This document shows positions 15,493 through 23,677 of a DNA stretch of 34,024 nt, piece after piece. Made by a program: the position numbers and the translations under genes. Source of the stretch: Clostridiales bacterium (GTDB lineage: Bacteria > Bacillota > Clostridia > Oscillospirales > Oscillospiraceae); contig JAJBUK010000073.1 in the NCBI GenBank assembly GCA_020860385.1, positions 1 through 34,024 on the forward strand. Direction: 5' to 3'. The notes beneath the pieces are model-generated. The model was not told the DNA's origin. It worked only from the letters and a program-made list of their open reading frames with translations, and made no database searches. Position 1 is the first letter of the stretch; each line of letters opens with the position of its first letter.

Positions 15493-15886
15493 GGGGGGCC
15501 TCTGAACTAATGCAATTCGGAGCCTTGCGGTAAATTTGTGCCATAAATGCGTTGCAAAAATTTGAAATCCGTCAGGATTCCTGCAATTTTGCGCCTTTTC
15601 TGGCGTCAAATGGAATGAAATGAACAGCTTTGGGGCAGGGCGCAGAGCGAAGGCATTGTCCGGCAGACAGGGACGCCGCCTCCCGCCCTGCAAGCCCTCC
15701 TGCACGGTGCGCCGTCTTCTCCGCCGGAAAAATACCGTGATTTCTGTCGAAAACGGCGAAATCCATCCCGCCGAGATTGTTCCACAGCCTTTGGATTGCA
15801 CGCTGTCCGCGCTCTGAAAACAACAGCGCCTCCTGCGGGATACCGTCCCAGCAGGAGGCGCTTTGCGCTGATATTCAGAGGTTCCC
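15493..15886. repeat. MITE-like repeat, copy B (about 390 bp)
   Basis: Bounded by GGGGCCTCTGAACTAATG on the left (about 15495) and, inverted, GGGAACCTCTGAATATC at 15870-15886, the same end motif as copy A. The left 70 bases also align with copy C (shared GCGGTAAATTT and GCGTTG-AAAA blocks). No convincing gene lies inside; open frames here are short and unsupported. The right end directly abuts the stop codon of the metal permease gene, and the terminator hairpin of that operon lies within it. Confidence 0.55.
15825..15862 (-). terminator. intrinsic terminator of the dinB-amidase-metal transporter run
   Basis: A perfect 12-bp stem (AGCGCCTCCTGC at 15825-15836 with 15851-15862) is followed on the minus strand by GTTGTTTTC. 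It is 25 bases past the permease stop. Confidence 0.75.
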
Positions 15887-16735
15887 TTACCGCTTCACTC
15901 GTCTCAGGGAGAAGCTCACGAAGAACCACGCCGCCAGCAGCAGCGTGATGCTGGCCCCGGTGGAGGTGCCCACATAGTAGCTGACCATCAGGCCGCCGAT
16001 GCCGCAGACCAGCCCCCCCAGCAGGGAGAGCAGCGTGTACTGCCGCATATTGCGCCCCAGGTTCCGGGCCGCCGCACCAGGCAGCACCAGCAGGGAGTTG
16101 ATGACCAGCAGCCCCACCCAGGTCATGGTGAGGGTGACCACCACGGCTACGGCGCAGTTGAAGAGGGCTTCCAGCAATCCGGTGCGGACGCCCCGGCTCT
16201 CCGCCAGCTCCGGGTGGACGGCGGAGAGGGTCAGCTCGTTCAGCTTTACGACCCACAGCACCGCCACCAGCACCAGAATCACCGCCAGCAGGCCGATTTT
16301 CCCCGGCGAGACGGAGAGAATGTCGCCAATCAGCAGGCTGTTGAACTTGGTGAAGCTGCCGCCCCCCAGGGTGGAGATGAAGATGCCCAGGGCGATGGCG
16401 GTGGAGGAAAAGACGCCGATGACCGTGTCGCTGGCCATCTTGCTCTTCTGCTGCACCAGGGTGAACAGCAGGGCAAAGACCACGGACAGCGCCACCGCGC
16501 ACCAGGTGCTGTCCGCCAAGCCGCAGAGTGCGCCGATGGCGATGCCGGTGAAGGCGGAGTGGCCCAGGGCGTCGGAGAAGAAGGCCATCCGATGCTCCAC
16601 CACCATGGTACTCAGCAGGGCGAACAGGGGGGAGATGACCAGAATGGCCAGGAGGGCGTTCTTCATAAAGTACATACTGCCCGGCTCTGCCCACTCAAAG
16701 GGCAGCAGGTCTACCAGCCCATACCAGAGGTTCAT
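15887..16735 (-). CDS. metal ABC transporter permease (ZnuB-type, ABC-3 family)
   Basis: A 282-residue inner-membrane protein with about eight hydrophobic segments. It carries the ABC-3 landmarks MAFFSDALGHSAFTG near residue 50, SDTVIGVFSSTAIALG, and NSLLVLPGAAARN near residue 210. It forms the channel for Zn(II) or Mn(II) uptake with the ATPase encoded upstream, whose stop it overlaps by 4 bases (16732-16735). Length is normal for the family. The C-terminus ends with basic residues right at the edge of a repeat element, apparently without truncation. Zinc is the more likely substrate given the amidase in the same run, but sequence alone does not decide. Confidence 0.9.
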   Translation of the reverse strand: MNLWYGLVDLLPFEWAEPGSMYFMKNALLAILVISPLFALLSTMVVEHRMAFFSDALGHSAFTGIAIGALCGLADSTWCAVALSVVFALLFTLVQQKSKMASDTVIGVFSSTAIALGIFISTLGGGSFTKFNSLLIGDILSVSPGKIGLLAVILVLVAVLWVVKLNELTLSAVHPELAESRGVRTGLLEALFNCAVAVVVTLTMTWVGLLVINSLLVLPGAAARNLGRNMRQYTLLSLLGGLVCGIGGLMVSYYVGTSTGASITLLLAAWFFVSFSLRRVKR

Positions 16736-17508
16736 CCTTCCCCACCCCCATTCCGAATGTTGACGCTGAACAGGGCCTGGAACTCCGGGGAGGCCATGAC
16801 CTCCTGGGGTGACCCCGCCTTCAGCAGCTGCTTTTGCAGCAGCAGCACCTTGTCCATCAGGTGAAGGGTGCCAAAGTCGTGGGTGGAGAGGAGGATGGAC
16901 AGGTCATAGCGGGTGCGGATGTCATCCAGCAGGAGGAAAAGCTGCTGCTCCCCCTCCATGTCCACGCCGCTCATGGGCTCGTCCAGAATCAGGATGTTGG
17001 GCAGGGGCTCCAGGGCCATGGCCAGCAGCACCCGCTGCAATTCGCCGCCGGAGAGGCTGCCCACCGGCTTATCAATCAGCGCCTCCCCGTTCACCCGGGC
17101 CAGGCAGGCCCGCACCTGCTCCCGCAGGGAATGGGGTACCGGCAGAAAGACCGGCCACTTGGAACTGGCGCAGATGAACAAATCCAGCACGCTGACCGGG
17201 TCGCCCTTGTCAAAGGCGGGGCTTTGGGGGACGTAGCCAATGCGGGGCTTGATGTGGGCCCCCTGGGCAGTGTGGAAGGTGATGCTCCCGGTGTGGGGCA
17301 TTTGGCCCAGAATGGACTTGAACAGGGAGCTTTTCCCCGCCCCGTTGGGGCCGATGAGGGCAATCAGCTCCCCGCAGTGCATATGAAAGCTGACGTTCTC
17401 CAGAATCCGCTCCTCGTCCAGGGTGACGGAGAGGTTCTCCACCCGCAGGCAGCAGCTGCCGGAGCAGGCGTCCGCCTGGGGGACAGAAATATGCTTGGGT
17501 TTTCTCAT
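16732..17508 (-). CDS. metal ABC transporter ATP-binding protein (ZnuC-type)
   Basis: A 258-residue ABC ATPase: Walker A GPNGAGKS, Q-loop in YVPQSPAF, signature LSGGELQRV, Walker B ILILDEP, and the switch His in LLSTHDFG. It powers metal import with the permease downstream (4-base overlap) and the lipoprotein upstream, whose stop it overlaps (ATGA at 17505-17508). The ATG at 17508 is set by GGAGG 7 bases upstream; the longer frame to 17646 runs inside the upstream gene. The first 20 residues before the ABC domain are unusual, with two Cys pairs (GSCC), which may or may not matter for metal sensing. Confidence 0.92.
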   Translation of the reverse strand: MRKPKHISVPQADACSGSCCLRVENLSVTLDEERILENVSFHMHCGELIALIGPNGAGKSSLFKSILGQMPHTGSITFHTAQGAHIKPRIGYVPQSPAFDKGDPVSVLDLFICASSKWPVFLPVPHSLREQVRACLARVNGEALIDKPVGSLSGGELQRVLLAMALEPLPNILILDEPMSGVDMEGEQQLFLLLDDIRTRYDLSILLSTHDFGTLHLMDKVLLLQKQLLKAGSPQEVMASPEFQALFSVNIRNGGGEG

Positions 17509-18395
17509 AGATACGCCTCCAGAATCGCGGTGAGGTTTCCTTGCAGCAGGGCTTCGTAAGCGGCGAGGCCGGTTTCCGCGCCGTCCCCGGCGCTCATGCC
17601 CATGTTCAACACGCCGATGGCGCAGCCCCGCTCTGCGGCAAGGCACTGGGCGGTGGTGTCCGAGCCGTTGGCCTCCACAAAGACGGCGGGGAGGCTGTAC
17701 TGGTCAATGAACGCCACAAGTTCGGAGATGCGCCGGGCGGAGGCTTCGGCCCCCTCTTCCTCCTCTACGGCGGCTGCGATGGTGAAGTCGAAGGCGTCCG
17801 CGAAGTAGGCAAACCCGTCGTGGAAGGTGATAAGTTCCCTGGGGCAGTCCGCCGGGATGCTGTCTGTCAGTTCGGATTGAAAGGCGGCCAGTTCCTCCGC
17901 CGCCGCTTCCGCATTGGCCTGATACCGGGCACTGTTATCCGGGTCGATGGCCCCGAAAGCCTCCGCCAAGTTCCGGGCCATCCGGGCGGCGTTGGCGGGG
18001 GAGAGCCAGTAGTGGGGGTCGTCCTCCCCCTCCTCCTCGTTCCACAGCAGAGAAATTCCCTCGGAGCAGTCCACCGTGTTCCGCCCTTCCAGGGCGTCGG
18101 ACAGAAACTCCTCCAGCCCCGCGCCGCTGATGGCAATCAGGTCGGCCCCCTCCACCTTCTTCATATCGTTGATGGTCAGGGTGTAGTTGTGGAGGCAGCT
18201 GATCTCCTGCTGAATCATCAGGGTCAGGGTGATGCTCTCCGTCCCCTCGGTGACGGCCTGAGCCATCAGGTACACCGGGTAGGTGGTGCAGGTCACGGTC
18301 AGCCCCTCCGCGTCCACATTTGTCTCCCTGGCGGAACAGCCGGCGGCGGAGAGCAGCAGGAGCAGCGCCAGGAGAACGGTAACTAGTCGCTTCAA
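17505..18395 (-). CDS. metal-binding lipoprotein (ZnuA/cluster A-I family)
   Basis: The substrate-binding protein of the ABC importer, anchored outside the membrane. With a TTG start at 18395 (GGAG 8 bases upstream) it begins MKRLVTVLLALLLLLSAAGC, a lipoprotein signal with the lipid-anchored Cys at 20. Candidate metal ligands are the His residues in SCLHNYTLT, DDPHYWLSP and TFHDGFAY, the three-His pattern of zinc-binding ZnuA/AdcA proteins. There is an acidic stretch (NEEEGEDD) just before the second His, as in zinc-type members. An upstream TTG at 18434 would overlap the amidase gene and spoil the signal peptide. The gap to the amidase stop is 28 bases. Confidence 0.88.
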   Translation of the reverse strand: MKRLVTVLLALLLLLSAAGCSARETNVDAEGLTVTCTTYPVYLMAQAVTEGTESITLTLMIQQEISCLHNYTLTINDMKKVEGADLIAISGAGLEEFLSDALEGRNTVDCSEGISLLWNEEEGEDDPHYWLSPANAARMARNLAEAFGAIDPDNSARYQANAEAAAEELAAFQSELTDSIPADCPRELITFHDGFAYFADAFDFTIAAAVEEEEGAEASARRISELVAFIDQYSLPAVFVEANGSDTTAQCLAAERGCAIGVLNMGMSAGDGAETGLAAYEALLQGNLTAILEAYL

Positions 18396-18423
18396 ATTGA
18401 TAACTCCATTCTGTTTGGATAAG

Positions 18424-19584
18424 TCACGCCCCAAAGTAGGCGTTCACCGCGTTGACCATGCCCTCCACCAGTTTGGCCTGGTAGTCGGCGTTGTTTAACA
18501 GTTCGTCCTCGGTGGGGTTCGTCATAAAGCCCAGCTCCACGATGGAGACGGGCATGGTGCTCCAGTTGATGCCGCTCATGGTGTCCGAGGTTTGGACGCC
18601 CAGGTTCTTCGCCCCGGTGGCGGCGCACAGCTCGTTCACCAGCAACTTGGACAGGCGGTAGCTGTCCTCATACAGGCTGCTGACATAGGGGTTGGCGCTG
18701 GAGGGGGACAGGGTCACGATGCCGTTGGCGGAGGACTTTTCCGAGCCGTTGGCGTGGATGCGGATGAAAATTTCCGCCCCGGCGTCGGTGGCGATTTGCG
18801 CCCGCTCCGCATTGCTGATATTTACGTCCTGGCTTTCCCGGGTCATCACCACCTGGTAGCCCTCCGCCTCCAGGGCGTCCCGCAGCTGGAGGGACACGGT
18901 CAGCGTCAGGGTGGACTCCGCCACGCCGGTGCTGACGCCGCTTGTGCCGGTGGACACCTTGGCCTTTTTCTCCGTTGCGCCGGGGCCGATGGGCTCCAGG
19001 TCGCTGTTGCCTTTGGCCTGGTGGCCGGGGTCGATGGCCACGATGTGGCCGGTGGCCGCCGTCTCCGTAGGCTGCACCGGCTCCTCAGTGGTCAGGTAGG
19101 CGCTGCTGATGTAGCAGACCGCCCCCTCATAGTCTACCTGGCTCCAGGATTCCTGATACCCAGTTCGGGTGACGGAGTCCCCGGCGGACAGCACGGCTAC
19201 GATGTCCGTCTCGGTGCTGGGGCCGGTGCGGATATTCACGTTGGCGGTGGCCCACACCGTTTCGGACACCTCAGTAAAGACCAGCGGCTCCGCCTCTGCC
19301 TCTGGCATCAGGTCGAAGGAATCTGCCGCCTCCTCCGGAGCAGGCTCCGAGGCGTCGGCCTCCGCCTGCTCCGGCGGCACGGCGGACGCGCTTTCCGACC
19401 CGTCAGGGTCGGTGCTTTCCTCCGGCGCGGGTTCAGCGCTGCCGGACGCTTCCGATTCTGCGGCAAGGGATGCGCTGGCCGACGCAGCCTCCACCTCAGA
19501 GGCTGCGCTCTGGGCTGCCCCCGCAGAGCAGCCGGAAAGCAGCAGCATAACGGCCAAAAGCAGGCAAAGCAGCTTTCGTTTCAT
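18424..19584 (-). CDS. N-acetylmuramoyl-L-alanine amidase, lipoprotein with SH3-like domain
   Basis: A 386-residue cell-wall hydrolase that cuts between MurNAc and the stem peptide. Residues 1-19 are a lipoprotein signal (LLLSGC, Cys19). Residues 20-100 form a low-complexity Ala/Ser/Glu linker, 105-165 a bacterial SH3 domain (ANVNIRTGPSTETDIVAVL), and 180-386 the Amidase_3 domain. Zinc ligands and the catalytic Glu are visible: His188 in AIDPGHQ, Glu223, His277 in RIHANGS, and Glu350 in VELGFMTNP. The ATG at 19584 has GAGAGGA upstream, 22 bases after dinB. It precedes the zinc-type transporter genes in the same run, so a zinc enzyme and metal uptake may be co-expressed. Confidence 0.93.
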   Translation of the reverse strand: MKRKLLCLLLAVMLLLSGCSAGAAQSAASEVEAASASASLAAESEASGSAEPAPEESTDPDGSESASAVPPEQAEADASEPAPEEAADSFDLMPEAEAEPLVFTEVSETVWATANVNIRTGPSTETDIVAVLSAGDSVTRTGYQESWSQVDYEGAVCYISSAYLTTEEPVQPTETAATGHIVAIDPGHQAKGNSDLEPIGPGATEKKAKVSTGTSGVSTGVAESTLTLTVSLQLRDALEAEGYQVVMTRESQDVNISNAERAQIATDAGAEIFIRIHANGSEKSSANGIVTLSPSSANPYVSSLYEDSYRLSKLLVNELCAATGAKNLGVQTSDTMSGINWSTMPVSIVELGFMTNPTEDELLNNADYQAKLVEGMVNAVNAYFGA

Positions 19585-19606
19585 GGTATCCTCTCTTTCT
19601 GTACGT

Positions 19607-20827
19607 TCACTCCGGCTTGCCTTCTCCCTTTATCTGGGAAGAGGATAAAGAGCCGAGCTGAATGGCGTCCTTGCCGTATCGGGTGCGGATGCTGTCCATC
19701 GTCCGCTCCAACGCCTCCAGCTTGTCCCGCTTCTCAGTGCTGTCTGGGGCGAATAAGTCCAGCTGCTCCGCCGCGTCCTCCTCAGATACCAGCCCCAGCC
19801 CTGTCACCGTCAGCATCCGGATGGGGGCGGACAGGTTCCAGCTCCGCCGCACCAGCTCCAGGGCGGCGGCGGTCAGCTCCCGGGACAGGCAGGTGGGGGC
19901 GCTCAACGGCTTCTGCCGCTGAATGGTTCTGAAATTGGGGTCGCGGATGGTGACCTGAACGGTGGTACACTTTCTGTCCAGCTGTCGCAGGCGGGTGGCC
20001 ACGCTGTCACTGAGCAGCTCCAGCCCGGTGCGCACTTCCTCCAGCCCCACCAGGTTCCGGGGGAAGGTCAGGCCGTTGCCCACGCTCTTAGGGGGCGGGG
20101 CATCCCGGGCCGGTACTACAGGGCTGGCGTCCTCCCCTCTGGCGTAGGTGGAGAGCTGGCCCCCCAGCTTCCCCAGGCAGGTCACCAGCGCCTCCGGGTC
20201 GGCGGCGGCCAGCTGGCCGATGGTCTCGATGCCGTACTGATGCAGCACGGAGGCTGCGGCGCTGCCTACGAACAGCAGGTCGGTGACGGGCAGAGGCCAG
20301 ACGATTTGCCGGAAGTTCTCCCGGCTGATGACGGTGGTGGCGTTGGGCTTTTTATAGTCGCTGCCCAGCTTGGCGAATACCTTGTTGAAGCTGATCCCCA
20401 CGGAGCAGGTCAGGCCGGTCTCCCGCTGCACCCGGAGGCGAATCTCGTTCCCCAGTTCCTCCGGCGTCTTGTGGAACAGGTGCAGGCTGCCGGTGACATC
20501 CAGCCAGCTCTCGTCAATGGAGAACGGCTCCACCAGGTCGGTGTAACAGTCATAGATGGCGTTGATGCGCCGGGAGGCGGCTCGATACTTGCTGTGGTGA
20601 GCGGGGAGCAGCACCAGGTCAGGACACTTCTTCCTGGCCTGCCAGATGGTTTCGGCGGTCTGGACGCGGTACCGCTTGGCGGCCTCGTTCTTCGCCAGAA
20701 TGATGCCGTGGCGGGCATCCGGGTCGCCGCAGACGGCAACCGGCTTGTCCTTTAGCTCCGGCCGATCCAGCAGCTCCACAGAGGCGAAAAAGGAATTCAT
20801 ATCGCAGTGCAAAATCACTCTGTCCAC
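19607..20827 (-). CDS. dinB: DNA polymerase IV (Y-family translesion polymerase)
   Basis: A 406-residue Y-family polymerase. The metal-binding motifs are visible: HCDMNSFFAS with Asp9 and FSIDESWLDVT with Asp105 and Glu106. The palm is followed by the helix-hairpin-helix thumb (GIETIGQLAAADPEAL) and the little-finger domain from about residue 230. The start is a GTG at 20827, with GGAGG 9 bases upstream and the conserved opening DRVILHCDMN; the frame to 20953 crosses the promoter. A LexA-like box overlaps the promoter, indicating SOS control. No beta-clamp motif was firmly located, although QLDLFAPD near residue 370 is a good candidate (QL-D-LF). Confidence 0.95.
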   Translation of the reverse strand: MDRVILHCDMNSFFASVELLDRPELKDKPVAVCGDPDARHGIILAKNEAAKRYRVQTAETIWQARKKCPDLVLLPAHHSKYRAASRRINAIYDCYTDLVEPFSIDESWLDVTGSLHLFHKTPEELGNEIRLRVQRETGLTCSVGISFNKVFAKLGSDYKKPNATTVISRENFRQIVWPLPVTDLLFVGSAAASVLHQYGIETIGQLAAADPEALVTCLGKLGGQLSTYARGEDASPVVPARDAPPPKSVGNGLTFPRNLVGLEEVRTGLELLSDSVATRLRQLDRKCTTVQVTIRDPNFRTIQRQKPLSAPTCLSRELTAAALELVRRSWNLSAPIRMLTVTGLGLVSEEDAAEQLDLFAPDSTEKRDKLEALERTMDSIRTRYGKDAIQLGSLSSSQIKGEGKPE

Positions 20828-20861
20828 AGCGGCCAACCTCCGTTCCCAATGGGATTGCCTC

Positions 20862-20890
20862 ATTATAGCATGGGACGGGCGGGAAGTCAA
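20862..20890 (-). promoter_or_regulatory. dinB promoter
   Basis: Minus-strand TTGACT (20885-20890), 17-bp spacer, TATAAT (20862-20867) with the extended TGC before it; about 35 bases before the GTG start. Confidence 0.85.
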
Positions 20891-20901
20891 ACAGATGTTC
20901 G
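20888..20901 (-). promoter_or_regulatory. LexA-like SOS box overlapping the dinB -35
   Basis: CGAACATCTGTTTG matches the Gram-positive LexA/DinR consensus CGAAC-N4-GTTCG with one change in the right half and overlaps the -35 hexamer by 3 bases, the expected place for repression. Confidence 0.7.
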
Positions 20902-20933
20902 ATTGAACAATGGAGCATCTGTCGCTCTGACAG

Positions 20934-20964
20934 AAAAAACGCGGCAGGCGCATGGCCTGCCGCG
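20934..20964 (-). terminator. intrinsic terminator of ribU
   Basis: A perfect 10-bp GC-rich stem (CGCGGCAGGC at 20940-20949 with 20955-20964) is followed on the minus strand by TTTTTT. It starts 7 bases after the ribU stop. Confidence 0.92.
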
Positions 20965-20970
20965 GGGTAT

Positions 20971-21564
20971 TTACTTCCTGCCGTGGAGCAGGGGGGACAG
21001 GGGCTTATAAATCAGGAAGCACAGCAGCGCGTCCAGCAGGCCCTTGCAGAGGGTGAAGGGGAAGTTGAAGACGACCAGGCACTCCAGCAGAGACCCCACC
21101 GAGGGGAGGATGGCCTGGTACATCCCGATGATGGCGTCCAGCGGCAGGCTGTAGAACACCACATAGGCGGGGTAGACCACATAGAAGTTCAGCGGAATAC
21201 TGATGAGCGCCATGGCCAGCGCGCCCAACAGGGAGCCGATGATGGCGCCCATCCGGGTCTTTTTGAACCGGTAGACCAGCCCGGCCACCAGGGCGAACAC
21301 CGCGCCGAACAGGAAGTTGCACAGCTCCCCCACGCCGGCGCTGCTGGTGCCCTTGATTAAGATATGGAGCAGGTTTTTCAGCAGCTCGATGACCACGCCG
21401 TAGACCGGCCCCAGGGCGAAGGTGCCCAGCAGGGCGGGCAGGTCACTGATGTCCAGCTTGACGAAGCTGGGCATGATGGGGATGGGAAATTCGATGAACA
21501 TGAGGATGAAGGCCGCGGCGGAGAGCATGGCGGCGACGGTGATGTTGCGTGTGGTTCCTTTCAT
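20971..21564 (-). CDS. ribU: riboflavin ECF transporter S component
   Basis: A 197-residue membrane protein with about six hydrophobic segments. The opening TVAAMLSAAAFILMFIEFPIP and the segment KLDISDLPALLGTFALGPVYG are the conserved substrate-binding and EcfT-contact parts of RibU. It binds riboflavin and works with the shared EcfAA'T energising module, which is not in the window. An FMN riboswitch with terminator platform lies directly upstream, confirming the substrate. The ATG at 21564 has GAAGGAG at good spacing, immediately after the platform T run. The gene is alone between two terminators. Confidence 0.95.
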   Translation of the reverse strand: MKGTTRNITVAAMLSAAAFILMFIEFPIPIMPSFVKLDISDLPALLGTFALGPVYGVVIELLKNLLHILIKGTSSAGVGELCNFLFGAVFALVAGLVYRFKKTRMGAIIGSLLGALAMALISIPLNFYVVYPAYVVFYSLPLDAIIGMYQAILPSVGSLLECLVVFNFPFTLCKGLLDALLCFLIYKPLSPLLHGRK

Positions 21565-21581
21565 AAGAGACGCACTCCTTC

Positions 21582-21623
21582 AAAAAAATTAACACCTGAG
21601 CCAGCTATGTGCTTCAGGTGTTA
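21582..21623 (-). terminator. riboswitch-controlled terminator before ribU
   Basis: AACACCTGA at 21591-21599 pairs with TCAGGTGTT at 21614-21622, followed on the minus strand by AATTTTTTT. Its place between the aptamer and the start codon marks it as the expression platform. Confidence 0.85.
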
Positions 21624-21694
21624 TGTTTCAAAGAGTGCGGACAGGGGGGAGGACGGGGATAAAACACGCCCACTACCGCTATTCGAAAAACAAC

Positions 21695-21808
21695 ACATCT
21701 TCTTTCATCCAGACTATACTGTCGGTACCGGAGTTGCACCGGTTCATGCAGTTACGCGCGCGGACTTTACCGCCGATCGGGAATTTCACCCTGCCCTGAA
21801 GACATCCT
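21695..21808 (-). promoter_or_regulatory. FMN riboswitch (RFN element)
   Basis: On the minus strand the diagnostic RFN blocks appear in order: TCAGGGCAGGGTGAAATTCC, CGGCGGTAAAGTCCGCG, then CCGGTGCAACTCCGG and the closing CAGTATAGTCTGGATG. FMN binding should fold the downstream terminator and shut off ribU. Confidence 0.96.
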
Positions 21809-21826
21809 TGTTCAGTTGTCCAGTCT

Positions 21827-21854
21827 ATTGTAGCACAGCCCGGCCAAAATGCAA
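21827..21854 (-). promoter_or_regulatory. promoter of the FMN riboswitch-ribU transcript
   Basis: Minus-strand TTGCAT (21849-21854), 16-bp spacer, TACAAT (21827-21832) with extended TGC, about 20 bases before the aptamer. Confidence 0.8.
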
Positions 21855-21916
21855 GAGGTAAAATGACGAAAATGAAACAGGGAACCTTCTGCCCCTTGTG
21901 AAAGCCCCCATAGGCC

Positions 21917-22948
21917 CTACCCGGGTGCGCCGCCGAACTGGGGCAAGGTTTGCAGCAGCCGCTTCATCTCCTCCACGTCCAGCCGCCTGGTGTTGTGGGA
22001 GTGGTACTGCCTGTCCTGCTCCAGCACAGGGCAGCCCTGGCTGAAATAGCGGTCATAGTTCAAGTCCCGGTTGTCGGCGGGGATGCGGAAGAAGCCGGGC
22101 AACTCCTCCGCCCGGAGCATTTCCTCCGCTGTGACCAGCACCTCGAAGAGCTTCTCCCCGTGGCGGGGGCCGATGAAGGTGACGCCCAGGCTGGAGCCCC
22201 GCAGCTCCAGGATGGCCTGGGCCAGGGTGGCGATGGTGGCTGCAGGCGCTTTCTGAACGAGCAGGTCGCCCTGTTGGCCGTGGGCGAAGGCGTACAGCAC
22301 TAGGTCTACCGCCTCCTCCAGCGTCATCATAAACCGGGTCATGGCGGGGTTGGTGATGGTGAGGGGCTTCCCCTCCTCGATTTGCTGGCAAAACAGGGGA
22401 ATGACCGAGCCGCGGGACCCCATGACGTTGCCGTACCGGGTCAGGCAGAGGATAGGGTCGCCCTCCAGCATTTGCCGGGAGCGGGCGACCACGTTCTTCT
22501 CCATCAGCGCCTTGGTCATGCCCATGGCGTTGACGGGGTAGGCCGCCTTATCCGTGGAGAGGAATACCGCCTTCTTCACCCCGTTGGCGACGCAGGCGGA
22601 GATGACGTTGTCCGACCCCAGGACGTTGGTTTTCACCGCCTCCATGGGGTAAAACTCGCAGGAGGGGACCTGCTTCAGCGCCGCGGCGTGGAACACATAG
22701 TCCACCCCGCGAAAGGCGCTGACAATGGAGGCGTAGTCCCGCACGTCCCCGAGATAAAACCGGAGCTTTTGGGCACAGGCCGGAAACGCCTTCTGGTACC
22801 GGTGGCGCATATCGTCCTGCTTCTTCTCGTCCCGGGAGAGGATGCGTATCTCCCCGATGTCCGTAGGCAGGAGCCGATGCAGGACGGCGTTGCCGAAGGA
22901 ACCCGTTCCGCCGGTGATGAGCAGGACCCGATGGCTGAATGACTGCAT
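21917..22948 (-). CDS. CapE/FnlA-like UDP-GlcNAc 4,6-dehydratase/5-epimerase
   Basis: A 343-residue short-chain dehydrogenase/reductase for sugar nucleotides. The NAD(P)-binding loop is GGTGSFG (residues 13-19), followed by STDKAAYPVNAMGMTK (131-146). The usual catalytic YxxxK is MxxxK here (Met142, Lys146), a feature of CapE and FnlA, which make precursors of the FucNAc/QuiNAc-type sugars, rather than of FlaA1/PseB, which keep the Tyr. The ATG at 22948 has AGAGGG 7 bases upstream. It probably supplies an amino-deoxysugar for the polysaccharide genes upstream, though about 730 bp of non-coding DNA separate it from them. Confidence 0.88.
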   Translation of the reverse strand: MQSFSHRVLLITGGTGSFGNAVLHRLLPTDIGEIRILSRDEKKQDDMRHRYQKAFPACAQKLRFYLGDVRDYASIVSAFRGVDYVFHAAALKQVPSCEFYPMEAVKTNVLGSDNVISACVANGVKKAVFLSTDKAAYPVNAMGMTKALMEKNVVARSRQMLEGDPILCLTRYGNVMGSRGSVIPLFCQQIEEGKPLTITNPAMTRFMMTLEEAVDLVLYAFAHGQQGDLLVQKAPAATIATLAQAILELRGSSLGVTFIGPRHGEKLFEVLVTAEEMLRAEELPGFFRIPADNRDLNYDRYFSQGCPVLEQDRQYHSHNTRRLDVEEMKRLLQTLPQFGGAPG

Positions 22949-23119
22949 AGTGATTCCCTCTTTTCGGTCAAATTGCCTGTCCAATGTTGTCAACGCAAGG
23001 GGAGTTCCCGCCTTGGTACATTTTGATTATCCATTGGTTGCCGAAGCCCACCCGAACAGCAGGGCGGCAGCGTTTATGTGAAAAGGAGCAATATTCCACC
23101 GCTTTTGATTAGGAGCAAT

Positions 23120-23670
23120 AACCTACCCCCACAGCAAGATTTCAGCGACCAAAGGCCAACAAAATTGCCGCCCGTCCCGCCGTAAGGCATAGGGAGCGCA
23201 GCGGAAATGCCGCTTGACGGCAGGGACGTGGGCGGCAATCGTCCCCAGCCGCCATGGGCGGCAGTCCCACCTCGTCGGCGTTAGCTTCGTATCCTTCGTG
23301 TCCGGCTGACGCCGAACCCTCAGTCGCTCCGCAACGCCTCCTCTCAAAATCAAACCCGCTTCGCTGGGCTTTGATTTTGTTTCGTCTCTAACGGGATAGA
23401 CCACCTGATTGAGGGATAAGGCGAAGCCCACAGTGGGATAGGAGGAGGGTTCTTAGGGGGGGGAGCGAGTCCCCGAAGCTCCCGCCTAAGCCGCCCTCTT
23501 TTGTTACTTTTCTCGGCGGAGCGAGTTTGCGGCGTTAAGAAAATATGCCAGCGGCATATTTTTAGCCGAAAACCGCAGCCAGCTATGCTGGCAAGGCTCA
23601 CTAACCGAGGAGGATATGTTAAAAGTGATAACGCGGAAACCAAGCCACGCCCTGGCAAGGGCAAAAACGT
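23120..23670. other. structured non-coding region between the Wzy-like and CapE-like genes
   Basis: About 730 bp without a supportable gene. It contains several dyads. An imperfect long one joins TTGCCGCCCGTCCCGCCGT (near 23160) to its inverse (near 23245). A 9-bp stem GGCGTTAGC/GCTGACGCC lies at about 23277-23315. A 10-bp stem CAAAATCAAA/TTTGATTTTG lies near 23345-23382, and a small GCCCT/AGGGC hairpin near 23650. Minus-strand frames of about 100 codons exist but are Arg/Pro-rich, lack ribosome binding sites and overlap the dyads, so I do not call them. A plus-strand 28-codon frame at about 23616 does have GAGGAGG before its ATG. The whole looks like a dispersed repeat or structured RNA; I do not recognise it. 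Confidence 0.45.
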
Positions 23671-23677
23671 TGCTCCT

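Noticed and set aside
15606-16694. Long minus-strand frame over the metal permease
   Set aside because: It is a GC-rich shadow with Arg/Gly/Pro-rich content; the ABC-3 permease in another frame accounts for the sequence.
18592-19932. Long plus-strand frame across the amidase and dinB genes
   Set aside because: An antisense shadow of GC-rich genes with no family signature or ribosome binding site.
23123-23664. Two overlapping minus-strand frames of about 100 codons in the intergenic block
   Set aside because: No ribosome binding sites, low-complexity basic content and overlap with strong dyads; non-coding structure explains them better.
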